Source: UBA8337 sp937907245 (GTDB lineage: Bacteria > Pseudomonadota > Alphaproteobacteria > RS24). Taken from it: a stretch of 64,000 nucleotides of DNA. Shown here in pieces: positions 35,071 to 42,673 of the stretch. The translations under genes and the position numbers were made by a program. The stretch is taken from assembly GCA_965219485.1 (NCBI GenBank), contig OZ244774.1:620001-684000 (forward strand), given 5' to 3'. Every line of letters begins with the position of its first letter. Positions within the stretch are counted from its first letter, which is position 1. The notes beneath the pieces were generated by a model. That model had not been told where the DNA came from and made no database searches. It was given only the letters and a program-made list of their open reading frames with translations.

Positions 35071-37155
35071 CTAAATAGCTGCGGCCAATTGGCAAGCCTG
35101 TTTAATGGCGGCTTTGGCATCTAGTTCGGCCGCCTCATAGGCCCCGCCAACCAGCTCCACGGAAGGATGACTGGCTTCCAGCGTATCAAACAAGGTGCGC
35201 AAAGGTTCTTGTCCGGCGCAGATGACGACTGTGTCGACTTCCAAAATATCTGGCTGCCCATCCCGCGTGATATGCAGGCCGAGGTCGTCAATTTTTTGAT
35301 ACTCAATGCCATTGAGCATTTTAACGCCGCGCCGCGCCAAGGTTAGCCGATGCGTCCAGCCTGTAGTTTTGCCCAGTCCTTTGCCGACGGCGGTATCTTT
35401 GCGCTGCATCAGGAAAATTTCTCTGTCGGCGCTCGCCACCTCTGGCTCAATGCCCGTTACGCCGCCACGCGGATGGTTTTTAAAGTCGACGCCCCATTCT
35501 TTGGCAAAAACATCAATATCTAAAGCCCCCGACGGGCCATCATGCGATAGCGTATCGGCCACATCAAACCCAATGCCGCCAGCGCCCATAATAGCCACGC
35601 GCTTACCAACCGGTTTATTGCCTTTCAGCACATCAATATAGCTAACGGCTTTTTCATGGGTGATGCCTTCCATATCGGGCACGCGTGGGCTGATGCCTGT
35701 TGCCACAACGATATGATCAAACCCGCTTAACATATCGGGTTCCACGCGGGTATTTAGCGTGAGCTTAATATTCAGTTTCTCAATCATTTTACCGTAATAG
35801 CGCAGCGTCTCGTAAAACTCTTCTTTGCCCGGCACTAATTTGGCGAGGTTAAACTGGCCGCCAATTTCTGAGCCCGCATCAAACAAACTTACCTCATGGC
35901 CGCGTTCGGCCGCCGTGGTGGCATAGGCCAACCCCGCAGGGCCGGCGCCAATTACCGCAATGGTTTTGGCATTTTGCGTGGGCTCATATTTCAATATTGT
36001 TTCATGGCAAGCGCGTGGATTAACCAAACAGCTGGTGGTTTTGCCGCCAAATGTATGGTCGAGGCACGCCTGATTGCAGGCGATACAGGTGTTAATTTCA
36101 TCGGCGCGATCTTCGGCTGCTTTGGCCATAAATTGGCTGTCGGCCAGCATCGGGCGGGCCATTGACACAAGGTCGGCATCGCCGCGCTCGAGAACATCTT
36201 CGGCAACCTGCGGCATGTTAATGCGGTTGGAGGTGATGACGGGTATCGACACTTCTTTGCGCACGCGCGCCGTGACAGACGTAAAGGCTGCGCGTGGCAC
36301 CATAGTGGCGATGGTCGGCACGGCGCTTTCGTGCCAAGTAAAATGCGTGGAGATAATGCTGGTGCCGGCTTTCTCTAGCTCTTTCGACAATTGCGCCACC
36401 TCATCCCAGCTCATGCCGCCTTGCAGCATATCCATGGCCGCAATGCGGAACACCACGATAAAGTCTTCGCCCACGGCTTCGCGCACACGGCGCACCACCT
36501 CGAGGGGAAAGCGCATGCGATTTTCGTAAGAGCCGCCATATTGGTCGGTGCGCTGGTTGGTTTTCTCAACCAAAAAAGTCGACAGCAAATAGCCAGCCGA
36601 GCCAATAATCTCGACCCCATCATAGCCCGCATGTTTGGCCAAGCGGGCGCATTCTGCGTGGTCAGCGATTTGTTTTTCTAGCCCCATGTCATCCAACTCA
36701 ACTGGCGCGGTGCGCGAGATGCGAGACTTAATGGGCGAGGGCGCCACCGGTGCCTCATTCACTGCCAATGAGCCCATATGCAAAATTTGCATAACCATTT
36801 TGCAATCGGGCGCCGCCGCATGCACAGCATCGGTCACCATGCGATGGCCTTCGGCTTCGGCTTCATTGGATAATTTGGAAGCGGCGAACATTTTGACGCC
36901 GTCTTTATCCTGCAACAGCATGCCGCCTTCTTCATTTGGCGAAATGCCGCCGGTAATAATCATGCCAACGCCGCCAGCCGCGCGCTCGGCATAATAGGCC
37001 GCCATGCGCTCAAAGCCGTCCGATTGCTCTTCGAGGCCTGTGTGCATAGAGCCCATAATCGCGCGGTTTTTCAGCACGGTATGGCCCAGCTCCAGCGGCG
37101 TAAATAAACGCGCGTATTTTTGATGACCCGGTAGAATTTTTTCAGCAGCACTCAT
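35071..37155 (-). CDS. FadH-like FMN/FAD/4Fe-4S oxidoreductase (2,4-dienoyl-CoA reductase family)
   Basis: 694 residues. The N-terminal OYE-type FMN barrel (about 10-340; LKNRAIMGSMHTGLEE, QILHMG, YDGVEIIGSAGYLLSTFL, NRMRFPLEVVRRVRE) is followed by a 4Fe-4S cluster with C357, C360, C364 and C376. An FAD/NAD(P) part starts with TIAVIGAGPAGLAYATTAAERG and includes VAIMGAGGIGFDVADTL. This is the layout of 2,4-dienoyl-CoA reductase and of trimethylamine/dimethylamine dehydrogenases; the pairing cannot be decided, although dienoyl-CoA reductase fits the fatty-acid genes around. ATG 37155 with GGGAGAG upstream is preferred over a longer frame. Confidence 0.87.
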   Translation of the reverse strand: MSAAEKILPGHQKYARLFTPLELGHTVLKNRAIMGSMHTGLEEQSDGFERMAAYYAERAAGGVGMIITGGISPNEEGGMLLQDKDGVKMFAASKLSNEAEAEGHRMVTDAVHAAAPDCKMVMQILHMGSLAVNEAPVAPSPIKSRISRTAPVELDDMGLEKQIADHAECARLAKHAGYDGVEIIGSAGYLLSTFLVEKTNQRTDQYGGSYENRMRFPLEVVRRVREAVGEDFIVVFRIAAMDMLQGGMSWDEVAQLSKELEKAGTSIISTHFTWHESAVPTIATMVPRAAFTSVTARVRKEVSIPVITSNRINMPQVAEDVLERGDADLVSMARPMLADSQFMAKAAEDRADEINTCIACNQACLDHTFGGKTTSCLVNPRACHETILKYEPTQNAKTIAVIGAGPAGLAYATTAAERGHEVSLFDAGSEIGGQFNLAKLVPGKEEFYETLRYYGKMIEKLNIKLTLNTRVEPDMLSGFDHIVVATGISPRVPDMEGITHEKAVSYIDVLKGNKPVGKRVAIMGAGGIGFDVADTLSHDGPSGALDIDVFAKEWGVDFKNHPRGGVTGIEPEVASADREIFLMQRKDTAVGKGLGKTTGWTHRLTLARRGVKMLNGIEYQKIDDLGLHITRDGQPDILEVDTVVICAGQEPLRTLFDTLEASHPSVELVGGAYEAAELDAKAAIKQACQLAAAI

Positions 37156-37305
37156 GATACTCTCCCTATAAGCGCTAAATCCTAGAGCGCAATTTCTAGT
37201 CTTACAAGGCACAGTTTTGGTTTTTCTGGTGGCGAGGGCGAGGATTATGACTAAGCTCATAGAAACCAAAGTTATTTATAACCCCTCAAGGAAACCGTTA
37301 TTCAT

Positions 37306-39081
37306 ATGTCCAAAGTTAGCTCTCAGACCCCCGTCTCTGCAAAGCAACCCGCATGGGCAATTGCCGCCATGGTGGCGCTTATGTTTATGGGCCCATTTCT
37401 GCATTTGCAATCAGTGCATGTGGCGCATCATTGGCGTTTGGCGCCTGCGGGGGTAACGGGCGATGAGGCGATGGTCGTTTCGGCGCATTTTTTGGCGTCC
37501 GAAATTGGCCGCGATGTGCTGCGCGATGGCGGCAATGCGTTTGATGCGGCGGTGGCGGTTAACTTTGCTTTGAGCGTGGTTTACCAGCAGGCGGGCAATA
37601 TCGGCGGCGGCGGTTTTATGGTCTATCGCTTGGCCAATGGCGAGCGCGGCGCGTTAGATTTTCGCGAACGCGCCCCCTTGGAAGCCAGCCGAGACATGTA
37701 TTTAGACGCGCAGGGCGAGGTGATTAAAGGGCTTAGCCTCAAGGGTCATTTTGCGGTGGGCGTGCCGGGCAGTGTGGCGGGCATGGTGGCCTTGCACGAG
37801 CGCTTTGGCTCTAAACCATGGGATGCGCTGGTGCGCCCCAGTGTTCATTTGGCGCAAAGCGGGTTTGAGCTAACGCCGAAAGCGGCGCGCATGTTCAACC
37901 GTTATCAACAAGATTTCCGCGAGGTAAACCGCTTCTCGCCCGCCGTGGTAAAGCCAGAGGGCGCTTGGGAGGCGGGCGAGCGAATTACGTTTCCAGATTT
38001 AGCCCGCACCCTAGACCGCATCGCCACCCAAGGCCGCGACGATTTTTATAAGGGCGAGACCGCCAATTTAATCACCGAGGAAATGATGGCTGGCGGCGGG
38101 CTGATTAGCCTACAAGATTTAGCCGCCTATGAGGCCGTCTGGCGCAAGCCGATAGAGTTTTCTTATCGCGGCCATACGGTCATTTCCATGCCGCCGCCCT
38201 CGTCTGGCGGCGTGGCCTTGGCACAGCTTTTACAGGGCGCGGAAAGCTATGACATTGGCGCCATGGGGCATAATTCTGCGGCGCATATTCACCTGATGAC
38301 CGAGCTAGAACGCCGCGTCTACGCCGACCGCGCCACCCATATGGGCGACACAGATTTCGTGTCAGTAGACATAAAAACCCTGACCGATAAAGCCTATATC
38401 GCGGCGCGCAATGGCGATATTTCGATGCGCGTTAAAACCCCAAGCGAGCAAGTAAAACCGGGCCTTGTGCGGGTCATTGAAAGCGTCGAGACGACGCATT
38501 TCTCCATCGTCGACCCGCAAGGCAATGCGGTTTCCATCACCACCACGTTAAACGGTAATTTCGGCGCCAAGCTGGTGGTGCAGGGCGGGGGTTTTTTCCT
38601 CAATAATGAGATGGATGACTTTTCCATCAAACCGGGCCACGCCAATCAATTCGGCCTCGTGGGCGATGATAAAAATGCCATCGCGCCGGGCAAACGCATG
38701 TTGTCATCGATGACGCCGACCATCGTGGAAAAAGACGGCGCGTTAAAAATAGTGGTCGGCACTCCGGGCGGCGCGACGATTATCACCTCGGTATTTCAAA
38801 CGCTTTTAAACCTCATCGACTTTGATATGTCGGCGCAACAAGCGGTGCATGCCCGAAAAAGCCACAGCCAATGGCAGCCAGATTTCGTGATGCTAGAAAA
38901 AGGCACGATGAGCGTAAGCAACATGCGCGGGCTGCTGGCGCGCGAGCATAAGCTGTATCCGTGGCCACATTTCAAATACGCGCTGGGCCGCGTGGAGGCG
39001 ATTGTGGTGCAAGAAGACGGCACGCTGGAAGGCGCGGCGGACGCGAGCCGTGGGGAAGACGATAGGGCTGTGGGGTACTAA
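37306..39081 (+). CDS. ggt: Gamma-glutamyltransferase (membrane-anchored or secreted)
   Basis: 591 residues. An N-terminal hydrophobic helix at about 16-34 (AWAIAAMVALMFMGPFLHL) acts as signal anchor or uncleaved signal. The Ntn-hydrolase proenzyme follows: GNAFDAAVAVNFALSVV, IGGGGFMVYR, FRERAPLEA and VPGSVAGMVALHERFG. Self-cleavage occurs before the nucleophilic threonine of ESVETTHFSIVD, T396 by alignment. The small subunit has the SSMTPTIV segment and GTPGGATIITSVFQ. The enzyme degrades glutathione or other gamma-glutamyl compounds in the periplasm. AAGGA precedes ATG 37306. It is divergent from the FadH-like gene; a structured element follows downstream. Confidence 0.92.
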   Translation: MSKVSSQTPVSAKQPAWAIAAMVALMFMGPFLHLQSVHVAHHWRLAPAGVTGDEAMVVSAHFLASEIGRDVLRDGGNAFDAAVAVNFALSVVYQQAGNIGGGGFMVYRLANGERGALDFRERAPLEASRDMYLDAQGEVIKGLSLKGHFAVGVPGSVAGMVALHERFGSKPWDALVRPSVHLAQSGFELTPKAARMFNRYQQDFREVNRFSPAVVKPEGAWEAGERITFPDLARTLDRIATQGRDDFYKGETANLITEEMMAGGGLISLQDLAAYEAVWRKPIEFSYRGHTVISMPPPSSGGVALAQLLQGAESYDIGAMGHNSAAHIHLMTELERRVYADRATHMGDTDFVSVDIKTLTDKAYIAARNGDISMRVKTPSEQVKPGLVRVIESVETTHFSIVDPQGNAVSITTTLNGNFGAKLVVQGGGFFLNNEMDDFSIKPGHANQFGLVGDDKNAIAPGKRMLSSMTPTIVEKDGALKIVVGTPGGATIITSVFQTLLNLIDFDMSAQQAVHARKSHSQWQPDFVMLEKGTMSVSNMRGLLAREHKLYPWPHFKYALGRVEAIVVQEDGTLEGAADASRGEDDRAVGY

Positions 39082-39122
39082 AATTCGAACCGAGTTTGTT
39101 TTTGTCCTTCGGTTGTTTTTTC

Positions 39123-39224
39123 TTTTGGTGGAAGCTTGGCTAAAGCTCCATGTCAGGGCTGCGCCCTAACCTAGAGCGCGCTCCAAGCCAACAAGTTGGC
39201 GTCGCTTGTCCCCGCCCACCAAAA
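39123..39224. repeat. Nested inverted-repeat (multi-arm) intergenic element
   Basis: A 102-bp segment between two convergent genes. The outer arms TTTTGGTGG (39123-39131) and CCACCAAAA (39216-39224) are perfect complements. A second pair, TTGGCT (39136-39141) and AGCCAA (39186-39191), lies inside; within that is AGGGC-TGC-GCCCT (39155-39167) and the palindrome GAGCGCGCTC (39174-39183). CCAAC-AA-GTTGG (39188-39199) is a further small hairpin that competes with the second pair. This is far more structure than a simple terminator. It may be a dispersed palindromic repeat unit or a small RNA; no other copy was noticed in this window. Confidence 0.6.
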
Positions 39225-39234
39225 CGGGTCGCCG

Positions 39235-40707
39235 TCAGCTAACGCCGTCGGACGTTGGGGGCTTGATTGGAGGGGAGGCGAGAGCCTGTTTATCCGCCAG
39301 TTTGGTATAATTCGGTTTTGAGCCAATGGGTAGAATGCGGTCTAAAAATGTTTCTGGGCCAATGCGCCTCGAGTTTAGCTGCAACAATATCTCGACAGGC
39401 GAATTGTTTTGCCAGCTTGTGAAATATCCGGCCAGCATTTTTTGACGAATTTCTCTTTCTGCTGAGTTGCTGGTAGGTATGCGCCTCAGATTGTTTTCGA
39501 TGAATAAACGACGCAGGGCATCTTGCTTAAGGCTTTTAGCCTCTAAAATATTTTGACCCAATATCTTCAGCCCCCAAATCACGGGTGTCGAAATTACAAG
39601 GGCGATGGATATATAAGGCAGGACTGCCATTGGATGACGAAAGCCAACTGTATCAAGTACGTTCTCTGTAAAATAACAATAAAGACCAGCTAACCAAAAT
39701 AGGAAAATTAAAGCTTGTAAGATACTGAGCCCAAGAGTGTTACGCCCATGCCTGCGCTTCTCTCTACCAAGCGTGTCAATGTTGTCTTTTAAATTGCCGA
39801 GTAGCTGGCCTGCCTGAGCGGCAAATTCATCTGACTGCTCTTCGAGTGCCTCACTAAGTTTTGTATCAAACCCTTCTTCTAGGCGCGCAGACATTTCCTC
39901 GCGTTCTTTTTCAGATTCTTGAAAAGCCATCGCTACCGCACGGTTGTGTATGTAGCTGGGATTGATTGGGTCAAGCTCAATCGCCTTGTCAAAATCGGCG
40001 ATTGCAGCTTTGTATTGTTTCAGGCCACTGTGAGCAATGCCGCGATTATAAAAGGCATCGGCAAAACCTGGCTTAAGCTCAATGGCTTTGTCATAATCGG
40101 CGAATGCGGCTTCGTATTGTTTCAGGCCAACGCGAGCATTGCCACGATAACAATAGGCATTGGCAAAATCTGGCTTAAGCTCAATGGCCTTGTCATAATC
40201 GTCGAATGCGGCCTCGTATTGTTTCTGGGCTATGTGAGTAATGCCGCGATTAATGTAGGCCGTGACATTATTTGCCTTAAGCTCAATGGCCTTGTCATAA
40301 TCGTCGAATGCGGCCTCGTATTGTTTCTGGGCTTTGTGAGTAATGCCGCGACCATTGTAGGCATCGGCATAATCTGGCTTAAGCTCAATGGCTTTGTCAT
40401 AATCGTCGAATGCGGCTTCGTATTGTTTCAGGTGATGGTGAGCAATGCCTCGATTTCTGTAGGCCTCGGCAAAATCTGGCTTAAGCTCAATGGCCTTGTC
40501 ACAATCGGTTATTGCGGCTTCGTATTGCTTGAGGACATTGTTAGCAATGCCACGTTTATTGTAGGCATCGGCATAATCTGGCTCAAGCTCAATCGCCTTG
40601 TTGTAATCGGCCATTGCGGCTTCGTATTGTCTCAGTTCATCGAGATAAACGCCACGTATTCGATAAGCTTCAGCGTCATTTGAATCAGCCTCGATGCGAG
40701 TCGTCAT
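39235..40707 (-). CDS. TPR-repeat membrane protein
   Basis: 490 residues. Residues about 8-265 consist of seven to eight 34-residue tetratricopeptide repeats with the recurring pattern LKQYEAAFDDYDKAIELKPDY. Several units are almost identical at DNA level. A coiled-coil stretch follows (about 270-315, EREEMSARLEEGFDTKLSEA), then two transmembrane helices (about 330-352 and 364-388) and a hydrophilic C-terminal domain of about 100 residues that I do not recognise. The TPR part likely binds a protein partner and faces the cytoplasm; function unknown. The start ATG overlaps the stop of a 23-codon upstream frame (see 40704). Confidence 0.8.
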   Translation of the reverse strand: MTTRIEADSNDAEAYRIRGVYLDELRQYEAAMADYNKAIELEPDYADAYNKRGIANNVLKQYEAAITDCDKAIELKPDFAEAYRNRGIAHHHLKQYEAAFDDYDKAIELKPDYADAYNGRGITHKAQKQYEAAFDDYDKAIELKANNVTAYINRGITHIAQKQYEAAFDDYDKAIELKPDFANAYCYRGNARVGLKQYEAAFADYDKAIELKPGFADAFYNRGIAHSGLKQYKAAIADFDKAIELDPINPSYIHNRAVAMAFQESEKEREEMSARLEEGFDTKLSEALEEQSDEFAAQAGQLLGNLKDNIDTLGREKRRHGRNTLGLSILQALIFLFWLAGLYCYFTENVLDTVGFRHPMAVLPYISIALVISTPVIWGLKILGQNILEAKSLKQDALRRLFIENNLRRIPTSNSAEREIRQKMLAGYFTSWQNNSPVEILLQLNSRRIGPETFLDRILPIGSKPNYTKLADKQALASPPIKPPTSDGVS

Positions 40708-40775
40708 CTCATTAATTTTGCGCCAAACTCCGCGCGCTCTTCCGCCGTTAATTCTGCTTTATAGTAATCAGCCAT
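40704..40775 (-). CDS. 23-codon ORF upstream of the TPR gene (micro-ORF or frameshifted N-terminus)
   Basis: ATG at 40775 is preceded by AAAGGAG at good spacing and reads MADYYKAELTAEERAEFGAK, ending LMR then TGA; the TGA overlaps the TPR gene start as ATGA. The TPR frame itself, read upstream of its ATG, gives WRKINE just after the GAGTTT codons, so adding one base there would join both into MADYYKAELTAEERAEF-WRKINEMTTRIEAD. Either a genuine coupled leader peptide or a one-base deletion (real or a sequencing error) that cut off 17 codons of the TPR protein. The good ribosome-binding site favours this being the original start. Confidence 0.55.
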   Translation of the reverse strand: MADYYKAELTAEERAEFGAKLMR

Positions 40776-40878
40776 TTTCCGCTCCTTTTGCAGGATGTTC
40801 TTTTCTTGCCGCCCAGCCTAGTCACGCCTCTTAGCAAAGACAATTGAAATCCGTGCCGATTTCTTGCACATTCCCCCC

Positions 40879-41913
40879 ATGAGCATGACCTCCCCCATAG
40901 CGGTGCCTGCCGCGCCTGCCGAGACGCCTTTTGTTGTGGCTGCGTTTTATAAATTCGTGCGCCTCGATGACTTCGAAGCCGTGCGCCCGATTTTGCAAAC
41001 CCATTGCCGCCGAGCGGGTTTGCTGGGCACTATTCTGCTGGCGCCCGAAGGCATTAACGGTACGGTTTGCGGCTCGCAAACCGCGCTCGAAGCCCTTATG
41101 CAGGCTTTCGCCGCCGATGCGCGCCTTGCCGATATTTCCCCGAAATTCAGCTTCGCTTCCGAGGCCAGTTTTCACCGCATGAAAGTGCGCCTCAAAAAAG
41201 AAATCGTCTCCATGGGCCAGCCCGATATTGACCCCGTCGGAGACGTCGGCGCTTATGTCGCCCCCAAAGATTGGAACCAGCTCATCGCCGACCCCGACAC
41301 GTTGGTCATCGATACGCGCAATGCCTTTGAAGTCGCCATCGGGACTTTCGAAGGCGCGGTGAACCCGAAAACCAAGTCGTTCCGAGAATTCCCCGAATGG
41401 GTGGATGGCTATCTGGCCAAATTAGACGAAGCCGAAAAGCCAAAAAACATCGCCATGTTTTGCACCGGCGGCATTCGCTGCGAAAAAGCCACCGCCTATC
41501 TGGTAGGCCAAGGCTTTGAAAACATCTTCCACCTCGAAGGCGGCATCCTCAAATACCTCGAAACCGTGGCCGAGACCGACAGCAAATGGGACGGCGATTG
41601 CTTCGTCTTCGACCAGCGCGTCAGCGTCAAACATGGGCTCAAAGAGGGCGACTATGACATGTGCCACGGCTGCCGAATGCCACTGACCCAAACGCAAAAG
41701 CAGCACCCGGCCTATGAGGCGGGCATCTCGTGCGAGCATTGCATCGATACCCATTCGGAAGCCGACCGCTTGCGCTTTCGCCAACGCCAGAAGCAAATCA
41801 AATTAGCCCGCGCGCGCGGCGAAGAACACATCGGCCAACAGGGGGATGGGAGCGCGCCCGAGAGCGCACCCGAGAGCGCGCCCGAGAGCGCACCCGAGAG
41901 AGCCAATGACTGA
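40879..41913 (+). CDS. trhO: tRNA uridine(34) hydroxylase TrhO (rhodanese-domain protein)
   Basis: 344 residues. An N-terminal acylphosphatase-like/UPF0176 domain (FYKFVRLDDFEAVRPIL, LLAPEGINGTVCGS, RMKVRLKKEIVSMG) is followed by a rhodanese domain with the active cysteine C195 (MFCTGGIRCEKA). A C-terminal cysteine cluster (CHGCRMPLT, then CEHC) is typical of TrhO/YceA. The enzyme hydroxylates U34 of several tRNAs to 5-hydroxyuridine. The end has a low-complexity tail made of four SAPE repeats. ATG 40879 is used; an upstream TTG (40864) is possible and no Shine-Dalgarno is clear. Its last eight bases overlap the following GST gene. Confidence 0.9.
   Translation: MSMTSPIAVPAAPAETPFVVAAFYKFVRLDDFEAVRPILQTHCRRAGLLGTILLAPEGINGTVCGSQTALEALMQAFAADARLADISPKFSFASEASFHRMKVRLKKEIVSMGQPDIDPVGDVGAYVAPKDWNQLIADPDTLVIDTRNAFEVAIGTFEGAVNPKTKSFREFPEWVDGYLAKLDEAEKPKNIAMFCTGGIRCEKATAYLVGQGFENIFHLEGGILKYLETVAETDSKWDGDCFVFDQRVSVKHGLKEGDYDMCHGCRMPLTQTQKQHPAYEAGISCEHCIDTHSEADRLRFRQRQKQIKLARARGEEHIGQQGDGSAPESAPESAPESAPERAND
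41851..41898 (+). repeat. Four tandem 12-bp units in trhO C-terminus
   Basis: AGCGCGCCCGAG and AGCGCACCCGAG alternate twice, so the array is 4 x 12 bp or 2 x 24 bp. In the trhO frame it encodes SAPE four times. It sits immediately before the start of the GST gene, so unit number changes the spacing to that start. Confidence 0.9.
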
Positions 41914-42631
41914 GCTACCCCAGCTCTATAGTTTTCGGCGCTGCCCCTATGCGATGCGCGCCCGCATGGCCGTCGCCGTGGCCGAAGTGCCTGTGGTTTT
42001 GCGCGAAATTATATTGCGCGATAAACCCGAAGCCATGCTCGCGCTTTCGCCCAAAGGCACCGTGCCCGTGTTGCGTTTGCCATCGGGCGAGGTGATAGAC
42101 GAAAGCCGCGCCGTGATGGATTGGGCGCTAGCGCAAAATGATCCGCTAAACTGGCTGCCAAATAAAGACGACGCGGTCATCGACCTTTTCGACACAGACT
42201 TCAAACATCATTTAGACCGCTATAAATATGCCACGCGCTTCCCCGAAGAAGCCGTGGATGTAACCGAACAACGCGACCATTGCGTGCGGTTGCTGGCTCC
42301 TTTAGAGGCGCGCTTGACCGGCGATTGGTTGGGCGGAGCCGCGCCCGCCGATACACCCTCTTATACAGATGTCGCCTTGCTGCCTTTCGTGCGCCAGTTC
42401 CGCATCGCCGATATAAATTGGTTCGACGAACATCTGGAATTGCCCAATGTGCGCGATTGGGTGTTGCGGTTTTTAGACTGGCCGAATTTTTCACGCGTCA
42501 TGCAAAAATACTCGCTGTATTTAGATGGCGAGCAAGAACATGCCTTTCCGCCGCCTGTGCAAGCCCACTCCGCCGCCTGTGCAAGCCCACGGGGGCGAAA
42601 AATAATAGAAGCGAAGACAAAAAAGATTTAG
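41906..42631 (+). CDS. Glutathione S-transferase-like protein with frame-shifted C-terminus
   Basis: 241 residues. The N-terminal thioredoxin-like domain has the active-site motif RRCPYAMRARMA with C13, as in omega/beta-type GSTs and glutaredoxin-like transferases; SPKGTVPVL is the cis-Pro loop and DESRAVMDW the glutathione-contact helix. An all-helical C-terminal domain follows. Start ATG 41906 overlaps trhO. The last 20 residues (after QAH) look unnatural, because a 22-bp tandem duplication (42547-42590) has changed the frame. With one copy the protein would end HGGEK and stop, 12 residues shorter. Substrate unknown. Confidence 0.85.
   Translation: MTELPQLYSFRRCPYAMRARMAVAVAEVPVVLREIILRDKPEAMLALSPKGTVPVLRLPSGEVIDESRAVMDWALAQNDPLNWLPNKDDAVIDLFDTDFKHHLDRYKYATRFPEEAVDVTEQRDHCVRLLAPLEARLTGDWLGGAAPADTPSYTDVALLPFVRQFRIADINWFDEHLELPNVRDWVLRFLDWPNFSRVMQKYSLYLDGEQEHAFPPPVQAHSAACASPRGRKIIEAKTKKI
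42547..42590 (+). repeat. Perfect 22-bp tandem duplication at GST 3' end
   Basis: Bases 42547-42568 are repeated exactly as 42569-42590. As 22 is not a multiple of three, the second copy is read in another frame (PPPVQAH, then SAACASP). Confidence 0.95.
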
Positions 42632-42673
42632 AACAAATAGCGCGTTAAGAAAGCGCGGGTATTGGGGGAAACC

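Noticed and set aside
39970..40640. Regularly spaced repeats resembling a CRISPR array
   Set aside because: The period is 102 bp with a coding reading frame of TPR motifs; there are no short direct repeats with unique spacers and no cas genes.
39919..40683. 254-codon open frame on the plus strand
   Set aside because: It lies wholly antisense to the TPR repeats; its regular repeating sequence is only the mirror of the 102-bp units, and it lacks a ribosome-binding site.
41846..41905. N-terminal extension of the GST reading the repeats as RAHPRARPRAHPRE
   Set aside because: This is the shifted reading of the trhO SAPE repeats; the GST fold begins properly at ATG 41906.
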